From Candidatus Collierbacteria bacterium (GTDB lineage Bacteria; Patescibacteriota; Microgenomatia; UBA1400; MFAQ01): a stretch of DNA of 13,207 nt. Each line of letters opens with the position of its first letter. The first letter of the stretch is position 1. A program made the position numbers and the translations under genes. Shown here in pieces: positions 6,343-12,123 of the stretch. The notes beneath the pieces were generated by a model that ran no database searches, was not told where the DNA came from, and saw only the letters and a program-made list of their open reading frames with translations. The stretch spans positions 1-13,207 of the forward strand of contig JAHFKQ010000020.1 in NCBI GenBank assembly GCA_023245265.1, given 5' to 3'.

Positions 6343-8063
6343 AATTAAAATATATCTTGGGGATCATCATAATTCTCGGTCTCATGGCTGTGGCCGTCAT
6401 GACCGGATATAGTTTGGCTTTTCGAAAATTAATTTTTCCCAGAATTAAAATTGCCGGAATCGAAGTGACCGGAATGAACAAAGAAGCGGCGCTGAGACTG
6501 GTGTCGACCTATTTTGAGACTCAACCAAACGAAGTGATACTGGTAGTCGAAGGGAAAGAAGTGGCAAAACTTAACAGCATTAAGACCGAGAGAGACGATT
6601 TGTGGGCCGTTGACCAAGCTTTGGGAGTGGGTCGAAACGGTAATATTCTGACTAAGATTTCCGAGAGAGTAAAAACTTTAGTAAAAGGAGTAGAAATTAC
6701 GGTGCCGGTAAAAATTGACCGATCAGAGCTGAGTGACTTGGTTGACGAACTGGCGACCAAGGAAGATCAGCAACCGGTTTGGCCGAAGCTATCGAGAGAC
6801 GGTAAAGAGATAAAGGTAATCTTGGGAAAAAATGGAGTTGAGATCAACAAAGACGAACTAACGACGGAGATATTAGCCAAACTGGCTCTCCCCGGGAGAC
6901 ACGAAATCAGGGTGCCGGAAAAGATTGTGGATACGGGTGTAAATAAGGAAACCGTGGCAAAAGCGATAGCGGCACTTAATAAATGGCAGGATAAAAAACT
7001 AACCTTAAGATTCCGAGATTTTCAAAGATCGTTAAGTTTTGACGAAATGATGACTCTTTTTGGCCTCACAAGTGAGACTGTCGATACCAATCATTTTGAA
7101 TCCTTAGTCAAATCAATCAGACCGGCGATTGAGGTAGAACCCAGAGACGCGGTCTTTATCTTTGAGAATGACAAAGTGAATGAATTTAAACCGGAAATTA
7201 TTGGAGCCACAATGGATATTCCAAACTTTAAAGAAAAGCTGGCCCAGGCGTTGTTGGCCGGGGAAGAGAAAGAGCTGGAAGTACCGGCGATCTTGACCTA
7301 TCCTAAAATTAAAACCGGGGATATTAATAACCTGGGAATTAAAGAACTTATCGGTTCTGGGAAATCGACTTTTTACCATTCAATTCCGGGAAGAGTATTT
7401 AATGTCAATTTGGCTGCTTCCAGAGTTAACGGAACACTAGTGGCTCCCGGAGAAGAGTTTTCCTTTGTAAAGACAGTGGGAGATATTTCTAAGGCGACCG
7501 GATACCAAACCGCTTACATTATCAGCGCCGGCCGAACGGTACTGGGTGATGGAGGTGGGGTGTGTCAAGTGTCGACGACGACTTTTAGAGCCGCGCTTGA
7601 TGCCGGTCTACCCATCACCGAAAGAAAAGCTCACGCTTATCGAGTGGGATATTACGAGCAGGATAGTCCCCCCGGAATTGATGCGACTGTTTATTATCCA
7701 TCCGCCGATCTGAAGTTCCTAAACGATACCGGAAGCTATATTCTGATCCAAGAAGAAGTGGATACCAAAAAACTTTCGATGAAAGTAAATATCTATGGCA
7801 CCAGTGATGGCCGAAAATCAACGGTCTCGGTACCGAGAATTTCGAACCAGTCTCCTCCCCCGCCAACGATGTATGTCGACGACCCAACATTGCCTTTGGG
7901 AACAACTAAACAAATCGATTGGTCGGCTTGGGGAGCCAAGGTGGTGTTTGATTACAAGGTGGAGAGAAATGGAGAGAGTATTTATGAGAAGACTTTCGTC
8001 AGTAACTACCAGCCTTGGCAGGCGATATATCTTAAAGGAACCGGGGATCTGGCGGCGAGGTAG
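6336..8063 (+). CDS. VanW-family cell-surface protein with PG-binding and G5-like domains
   Basis: A 575-residue protein with an N-terminal membrane anchor (~6-28) and an extracellular remainder. Residues ~40-330 look like two tandem peptidoglycan-binding (PG_binding_4-like) modules. Residues ~354-480 are a clear VanW domain: NVNLAASRVNGTLVAPGEEFSF, GGGVCQVSTT with C410, then ITERKAHAYRVGYY and GIDATVYYP. A proline linker (~505-510) leads to a C-terminal G5-like domain (~511-570; DPTLPLGTTKQ, then DYKVERNGESIYEK). This layout matches the YoaR/VanW group of Gram-positive and CPR surface proteins, thought to act at the cell wall. VanW itself accompanies some vancomycin-resistance clusters but has no proven enzymatic role, and nothing here indicates resistance. 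The start is certain, with an in-frame TAA (6321-6323) five codons upstream. It is divergent from the solute-binding protein gene and 193 bp before tsaD. Confidence 0.85.
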   Translation: MTKLKYILGIIIILGLMAVAVMTGYSLAFRKLIFPRIKIAGIEVTGMNKEAALRLVSTYFETQPNEVILVVEGKEVAKLNSIKTERDDLWAVDQALGVGRNGNILTKISERVKTLVKGVEITVPVKIDRSELSDLVDELATKEDQQPVWPKLSRDGKEIKVILGKNGVEINKDELTTEILAKLALPGRHEIRVPEKIVDTGVNKETVAKAIAALNKWQDKKLTLRFRDFQRSLSFDEMMTLFGLTSETVDTNHFESLVKSIRPAIEVEPRDAVFIFENDKVNEFKPEIIGATMDIPNFKEKLAQALLAGEEKELEVPAILTYPKIKTGDINNLGIKELIGSGKSTFYHSIPGRVFNVNLAASRVNGTLVAPGEEFSFVKTVGDISKATGYQTAYIISAGRTVLGDGGGVCQVSTTTFRAALDAGLPITERKAHAYRVGYYEQDSPPGIDATVYYPSADLKFLNDTGSYILIQEEVDTKKLSMKVNIYGTSDGRKSTVSVPRISNQSPPPPTMYVDDPTLPLGTTKQIDWSAWGAKVVFDYKVERNGESIYEKTFVSNYQPWQAIYLKGTGDLAAR

Positions 8064-8101
8064 TTTTGTCTCTTGTCCGCATCCGTTTGTGACCGACCGA
8101 C

Positions 8102-8130
8102 AGTTTTCCCCTGCGAGGAAAATTTCTTGT
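8102..8130 (+). terminator. Terminator-like hairpin after the vanW-like gene
   Basis: TTTTCC (8104-8109) pairs with GGAAAA (8117-8122) around a 7-nt loop and is extended by A8102-T8124 and a G-T wobble. T-rich TTTCTTGTTT follows. The stem is A/T-rich and the T run is interrupted, so the terminator would be weak. It lies 40 bp after the stop codon. Confidence 0.4.
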
Positions 8131-8185
8131 TTGCAGTGCGTAGACCCCTGACTTCGCAGTGGGCCTGCTCTACGCACTTTGCAAA
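8130..8185 (+). ncRNA. Unassigned 56-nt structured hairpin upstream of tsaD
   Basis: A strong multi-segment stem-loop lies in the only long intergenic gap. TTTGCA (8130-8135) pairs with TGCAAA (8180-8185). GTGCGTAGA (8136-8144) pairs perfectly with TCTACGCAC (8169-8177), with a two-base bulge between the two stems. CCC and CTG (8145-8150) pair with CAG and GGG (8157-8163) around a 6-nt loop, leaving T8160 and CCTGC (8164-8168) as bulges. The pairing is perfect over nine bases and nearly continuous over 21. It has no following T run and no ORF. It could be a small RNA, a cis-regulatory leader of tsaD, or an interspersed palindromic repeat. It does not fit a tRNA. The 9-mer CTGACTTCG at its tip recurs at 8204-8212. 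Confidence 0.45.
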
Positions 8186-8243
8186 ATATCGGCACAAAGG
8201 ACGCTGACTTCGAGAATTTTAACTATCGACACACCTTTTAGAT

Positions 8244-8249
8244 TAAAAT
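8244..8249 (+). promoter_or_regulatory. -10 box of tsaD, 7 nt before ATG
   Basis: TAAAAT (five of six consensus matches) ends 7 nt before the tsaD ATG. AAGGA directly touches the ATG with no spacer, too close to act as a Shine-Dalgarno. A leaderless or near-leaderless transcript is predicted. The -35 region is weak. Confidence 0.45.
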
Positions 8250-8256
8250 ATAAGGA

Positions 8257-9264
8257 ATGAAAGTTTTGGCGATAGAATCTACCTGTGATGAAACGGCCGC
8301 GGCGGTGGTGGAGAGTTTTGGGAACGGAGTGAGGGTTCTTAAGAATATTGTGGCCAGTTCCGTGGAAATGCATCAAAAATACGGTGGCATCGTGCCCGAG
8401 GTAGCAGCCAGAGAACAGGTCAAAAGTATTATTCCCGTAGTTTTGGAGGCCATGGAAGGTGAAGAGATTGACGCAGTAGCCGTAAGCTACGGGCCGGGGC
8501 TAATGGGTAGTCTGTTAATTGGAGTAGAAACAGCGAAGGCTCTAGTGTGGGCATGGAATAAGCCCTTGTTAAGGGTAAACCACATGGCGGCTCACATACT
8601 GGCAAACTGGATCGGAGCAGAGGTGCCGGAATTACCGGCGGTGGGCTTGGTCGTTAGCGGTGGGCACACCGACTTGATCCTAATGGAAAGCCTGACTAAA
8701 TGGACATGGATAGGGGGAACCAGAGATGATGCGGTGGGAGAAGCTTTTGATAAGACAGCCAGGCTACTGGGTCTACCCTATCCCGGTGGACCCGAGGTGG
8801 ATAAAGCGGCGAGTAAGGTGACCGAAGAGGAATGGACAAAAGATAAAAACCAATTCAAATTACCCAGGCCTCTAATCCACGATCCGAGATTGGATATGAG
8901 TTTTTCCGGAATTAAAGCGGCTGTTGCCAGAATGGTAGAAGTCCAAAAGGAACTAGATGAAAAAACCAAGAACTTGATTGCCAGAGAGTTTAGCGAGGCC
9001 GTGGTAGAAGTCTTGGTCAAAAAAACTCTTAAGGCGATCGAGGTTTATCAACCAAAAAGTGTGATCCTGGCAGGAGGGGTGGCGGCAAACAGAAAATTGA
9101 GAGACACTTTGGGCAGAGAAGTAGAACAAGCCGGAAGGAAATTTTTTGTGCCTGATCTAAAGTATTGTGGAGATAATGCCGCCATGGTGGGAGCGGCGGC
9201 AATTATGCGGCCGGAAAAGTCAGAGCTTGATCTTAGACCGGAGCCAAGCTTGGCCGTCGTCTAA
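8257..9264 (+). CDS. tsaD: tRNA N6-adenosine threonylcarbamoyltransferase TsaD
   Basis: A 335-residue protein of normal TsaD/Gcp/YgjD length. It transfers the threonylcarbamoyl group from threonylcarbamoyl-AMP to A37 of ANN-decoding tRNAs (t6A), together with TsaB and TsaE in bacteria. Family marks in order: ESTCDET (7-13) in the first ASKHA nucleotide-binding half; KYGGIVPEVAAREH-like segment, here ending AAREQ (41-54); SYGPGLMGSLLIG (77-89); the iron-binding NHMAAH with H109 and H113; VSGGHTDL (133-140); GEAFDKTARLLGLPYPGGP (161-179); SFSGIK (215-220); GGVAANRKLR (273-282); and CGDNAAM with metal ligand D306. All key residues are present, so it should be active. TsaB, TsaC and TsaE are not in the window. 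The start is certain: an in-frame TAA lies two codons upstream (8251-8253). valS follows after 28 bp. Confidence 0.97.
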   Translation: MKVLAIESTCDETAAAVVESFGNGVRVLKNIVASSVEMHQKYGGIVPEVAAREQVKSIIPVVLEAMEGEEIDAVAVSYGPGLMGSLLIGVETAKALVWAWNKPLLRVNHMAAHILANWIGAEVPELPAVGLVVSGGHTDLILMESLTKWTWIGGTRDDAVGEAFDKTARLLGLPYPGGPEVDKAASKVTEEEWTKDKNQFKLPRPLIHDPRLDMSFSGIKAAVARMVEVQKELDEKTKNLIAREFSEAVVEVLVKKTLKAIEVYQPKSVILAGGVAANRKLRDTLGREVEQAGRKFFVPDLKYCGDNAAMVGAAAIMRPEKSELDLRPEPSLAVV

Positions 9265-9276
9265 GTCTTTATACGA

Positions 9277-9282
9277 TAAAAT
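9277..9282 (+). promoter_or_regulatory. Candidate -10 box of valS
   Basis: TAAAAT lies in the 28-bp tsaD-valS gap, 10 nt before the chosen ATG. TACGAT (9272-9277) is an overlapping alternative. No clear -35 box is present. valS may also be read through from tsaD. Confidence 0.35.
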
Positions 9283-9292
9283 AAGTTTACCG

Positions 9293-11368
9293 ATGGATAA
9301 AAATTACGATCACAAACAGAGTGAGACTGAGATCTACAGCGAGTGGGAGAAAAGTGGTGCTTTTACACCGCCGTCAGGGGAAGAAATCTTAAAATCCGGA
9401 CAAAAGACCTTCACCATTATCATGCCGCCTCCAAATGCTAACGACCCACTTCATGTCGGGCACGCGATGTTTGTGACCATCGAAGATATCTTGATTCGCT
9501 TCCACCGGATGAAGGGCGAAGCCGCTCTCTGGTTACCGGGGACAGATCATGCCGGGATTGAAACTCAGTTTGTTTTTGAGAAAAAACTGGCCAAAGAAGG
9601 AAAGAGCCGTTTTGACTTTGATAGAGCGACCCTTTATGAAATGATCTGGAAATATGTTCAGGAAAACTCCGGGGTAGCGATTGACCAAATGAAAAAACTG
9701 GGAGCGAGCGCGGACTGGAGTCGTTACAAGTTCACTCTTGACCCGGGAGTAATCAAAGAAGTAATCAAAACCTTCAAAAAGCTTCACGATGATGGACTGG
9801 TTTATCGTGGAGAAAGGCTGGTTAATTACTGTACCAAGTGCGGAACAGCTTATTCGGAATTGGAGGTTGACCATGAAGAACGAGAGGACAGTTTGTATTT
9901 AATAAACTACGGTAAATTAGCGGTGGCAACGACCAGACCGGAAACGATGCTGGGAGATGTGGCTGTGGCGGTAAATCCGGAAGATCCCAGGTACAAAGAC
10001 CTCATTGGACAAACCATCGTTTTACCCATCAGCAAGAGGGAAATTCCGATCGTGGGAGACAAAATGGTGGACATGGAGTTTGGAACCGGGGCAGTCAAAA
10101 TTACACCGGCCCACGATAGTAATGATTGGGAGGTGGCTGTAAGACAAGGATGGAATCTAGATGAGATCATAAGAAAACATCAGGTAGTGGGTACAAATGG
10201 CAAAATGACACCAAATGCCGGCGAGTATCAAGGATTAAGTGTCAGCGCCGCAAGAGAGAAAATTATTGCTGATTTAGGTGAGACATTGGTCGAAACTAAA
10301 CCTTACTTACACAGTGTGGGTGTTTGCTATCGCTGTCACCGAGTAATTGAGCCTTTACCGATGAAGCAGTTTTTTATTAAAGTTAAACCTCTGGCCGATA
10401 AAACACTAGCGGCACTCGACGCTAAAGAGACCGAGATATTGGGAGCCGGTAGAGAAAAAATTTTGAGACATTGGCTCGAGAATCTTCGTGATTGGAATAT
10501 TAGCAGACAGATTGTGTGGGGCATTAGAATGCCGGTCTGGTACAAGGGAGAAGACTATGTGGTGAGTGAGACCAACCCTGGAGAGGGATACACTCAAGAA
10601 ACGGATACCTTCGACACTTGGTTTTCTTCCGGGCAGTGGCCGGTATTGACACTTAAGCTCGGTAAGGAAAAAGACTTTGAAGGCTATTATCCGACCAATG
10701 TGATGGAGACGGCTTACGATATTCTCCCCTTCTGGGTAATGCGAATGATGATGCTCGGAATTTATATGACAGGAAGGTCCCCCTTTAAGACCGTTTACCT
10801 CCACGGATTGGTAAGAGACGAAAAGGGCGACAAAATGAGTAAGAGTAAAGGTAATGTAGTGAACCCACTTAAATTATCCGAGGCTTACGGTACGGATGCC
10901 TTACGAATGGCTTTGGTTATGAGTACGGCTCCGGGTGTGGATTCGAGCACCGGGGAAAATAAAGTAAGAGGTATGAGAAACTTTGCGAATAAAATCTGGA
11001 ACGCGGGAAGATATGTACAAGAACTTAAGAACCCACAATCTCAAGAACCGAAAACAGATGGTGATGAAAAGTTTGAGAAGAAACTGAGAGAGGTTATAAG
11101 TGAAATTACGAGATTGATGGATAGCAATAAGGTGGGTCTAGCCGCTGAGACTGTATACAACGAGTTTTGGCACTGGTTCTGTGACTTAATGATCGAAGAA
11201 AGCAAGCAAGGGAAGGTGGGGAATCAAACTCTTCTCGCGGGCTTCAAGAGCTTGACGATCGTGCTACATCCTTTTGTCCCGTTTGTTACCGAAGCGGTTT
11301 GGAAAGAAGTTTTTCCTGATGAAGGGCTACTGATTTCTCAGAAATGGCCTGAGGTACCTGTTGAATAA
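9293..11368 (+). CDS. valS: Valyl-tRNA synthetase, short form lacking the C-terminal coiled-coil arm
   Basis: A 691-residue class I aminoacyl-tRNA synthetase that charges tRNA-Val. The HIGH motif is HVGH (54-57) in PPPNANDPLHVGHAM, and KMSKS is at 514-518. PGTDHAGIETQ (82-92) matches the ValS signature except E for the usual A. The CP1 editing domain, which removes mischarged threonine, is present: TTRPETMLGD (213-222) and GTGAVKITPAHD (264-275). Cysteine pairs C180/C183 and C345/C348 could bind zinc. The anticodon-binding domain follows (~555-690). The protein ends there: bacterial ValS is usually 850-950 residues and ends in a coiled-coil arm that grips the tRNA, absent here. The frame is open back to 9167, but those upstream codons lie within tsaD and the ValS homology begins near MDKNYDHKQSE, so I chose 9293. 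It converges on rplY. Confidence 0.93.
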   Translation: MDKNYDHKQSETEIYSEWEKSGAFTPPSGEEILKSGQKTFTIIMPPPNANDPLHVGHAMFVTIEDILIRFHRMKGEAALWLPGTDHAGIETQFVFEKKLAKEGKSRFDFDRATLYEMIWKYVQENSGVAIDQMKKLGASADWSRYKFTLDPGVIKEVIKTFKKLHDDGLVYRGERLVNYCTKCGTAYSELEVDHEEREDSLYLINYGKLAVATTRPETMLGDVAVAVNPEDPRYKDLIGQTIVLPISKREIPIVGDKMVDMEFGTGAVKITPAHDSNDWEVAVRQGWNLDEIIRKHQVVGTNGKMTPNAGEYQGLSVSAAREKIIADLGETLVETKPYLHSVGVCYRCHRVIEPLPMKQFFIKVKPLADKTLAALDAKETEILGAGREKILRHWLENLRDWNISRQIVWGIRMPVWYKGEDYVVSETNPGEGYTQETDTFDTWFSSGQWPVLTLKLGKEKDFEGYYPTNVMETAYDILPFWVMRMMMLGIYMTGRSPFKTVYLHGLVRDEKGDKMSKSKGNVVNPLKLSEAYGTDALRMALVMSTAPGVDSSTGENKVRGMRNFANKIWNAGRYVQELKNPQSQEPKTDGDEKFEKKLREVISEITRLMDSNKVGLAAETVYNEFWHWFCDLMIEESKQGKVGNQTLLAGFKSLTIVLHPFVPFVTEAVWKEVFPDEGLLISQKWPEVPVE

Positions 11369-11369
11369 C

Positions 11370-11397
11370 AAAAAACTCCCCTTTCGAGGAGTCTTTT
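11370..11397. terminator. Bidirectional terminator between valS and rplY
   Basis: ACTCC (11375-11379) pairs with GGAGT (11388-11392) around an 8-nt loop, and flanking A and T runs extend the stem past one mismatch. On the plus strand it is followed by CTTTT. On the minus strand it is followed by TTTTTT, so it should stop rplY transcription better than valS. It lies in the 46-bp gap between two converging genes. Confidence 0.65.
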
Positions 11398-11414
11398 GGG
11401 TGGAATAGCAGGGG

Positions 11415-12077
11415 TTATTCTGCTTTGGCCTCTTCGGTTTTGGGAGCCTCGCCTTCGGCGGGTGCTTCACCAACGACTTCGGCTTCGACAACTTCAGTTT
11501 CAAGAGGTTCTTCTTCTTTCATAGGAGCACCAAGGGCGACGACGATTTTTTCAGGATCGGTAACGGCGGTAACACCGGCAGGTAGCTTGGCGTCGGACAC
11601 CTTGAGATGATCACCAATTTCTTTAAGAGTGGAAATGTCGTAGGTTATCTGCTCGGGAAGGTCGGTAGGTAGAGCTTCGACTTCAATTTCCTGAATATTG
11701 AGATCAAGAACAGCAAGGCCATCTTTGATCAATTGATTTTCACCAATGACTTCGACCGGCACATTAGCTGTGACTTTTTCCTTAAGGTTAACCTGGTGGA
11801 AATCGACATGTAGTTTTTGACCGGTAACGGGGTTGTTGGTCAAAGCTTTGATAAGGGTGGGTCGCTCTTTGTCTTCTCCTTCGATTTTCAGCCAAATAAG
11901 GCTGGTCTCACCGGCATCCTTGTAAACGCGGGCAAATTCGACGGCTGAGACCTGTATGGCCTGACTTTCGACGGTGTGACCGAAGACATTAGCCGGGATA
12001 AGACCGAGCCGACGGAGTTTTTTGACTTTGCTACCTAGAATGACGCGCTTTTCAGCTTTTAAGACAAATTTGTTCAT
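11415..12077 (-). CDS. rplY: Large-subunit ribosomal protein bL25 (CTC form)
   Basis: A 220-residue protein of the long L25/CTC type, which binds 5S rRNA. The N-terminal L25 domain (~1-92) opens MNKFVLKAEKRVILGSKVKKLRRLGLIPANVFGH and includes LIKALTNNPVTGQKLHVDFHQV (~70-91). The C-terminal TL5-like beta domain (~93-185) has VTANVPVEVIGENQLIKDGLAVLD and PEQITYDISTLKEIGDHLKVSD, typical of the family. The last ~35 residues are a Glu/Ala-rich acidic tail, common in long L25 proteins. The frame is open further upstream to 12272, but that extension lies over the neighbouring gene's coding region and shows no L25 homology. The chosen ATG matches the family N-terminus and sits 7 nt after a good promoter. 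It is transcribed on its own between a terminator and that promoter. Confidence 0.95.
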   Translation of the reverse strand: MNKFVLKAEKRVILGSKVKKLRRLGLIPANVFGHTVESQAIQVSAVEFARVYKDAGETSLIWLKIEGEDKERPTLIKALTNNPVTGQKLHVDFHQVNLKEKVTANVPVEVIGENQLIKDGLAVLDLNIQEIEVEALPTDLPEQITYDISTLKEIGDHLKVSDAKLPAGVTAVTDPEKIVVALGAPMKEEEPLETEVVEAEVVGEAPAEGEAPKTEEAKAE

Positions 12078-12084
12078 GAGAGGT

Positions 12085-12113
12085 ATTGTAGCCGATACAG
12101 CCTCACTTCTCAA
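12085..12113 (-). promoter_or_regulatory. Sigma-70-type promoter of rplY with leaderless spacing
   Basis: On the minus strand, -35 TTGAGA (12108-12113), a 17-bp spacer and -10 TACAAT (12085-12090): each box matches the consensus at five of six positions with ideal spacing. Only 7 nt separate the -10 box from the rplY ATG, so transcription should begin on or next to the A of the ATG. It is the best complete promoter in the window and lies in the 46-bp gap after the DUF4012-like gene. Confidence 0.7.
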
Positions 12114-12123
12114 CTTTTTGTCC

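Larger units (their letters stand above)
8064..8256. other. Longest gene-free gap (193 bp)
   Basis: This gap between the vanW-like gene and tsaD holds a terminator-like hairpin (8102-8124), the large hairpin (8130-8185) and the tsaD -10 box (8244-8249). Nothing recognisable is seen in 8064-8100 apart from a short GACCGACCGA tandem, nor in 8186-8240 apart from the repeated CTGACTTCG. Reading frames crossing it are continuations of frames from neighbouring genes and are not credible. Confidence 0.6.

Noticed and set aside
6336..8063. Vancomycin-resistance gene
   Set aside because: VanW-domain proteins are widespread surface proteins; no VanH/A/X/R/S genes accompany it, and the PG-binding plus G5 layout is the generic form.
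8130..8185. tRNA gene
   Set aside because: The palindrome forms one long stem-loop with no cloverleaf, no anticodon arm and no GTTCRANNC T-loop.
8252..8256. AAGGA as a Shine-Dalgarno for tsaD
   Set aside because: It touches the ATG directly with no spacer; functional sites need roughly 5-9 nt. The -10 box reading explains the region better.
9167..9292. Earlier valS start inside tsaD
   Set aside because: The 42 extra codons lie over the conserved end of tsaD in another frame and match nothing in ValS; family similarity begins at 9293.
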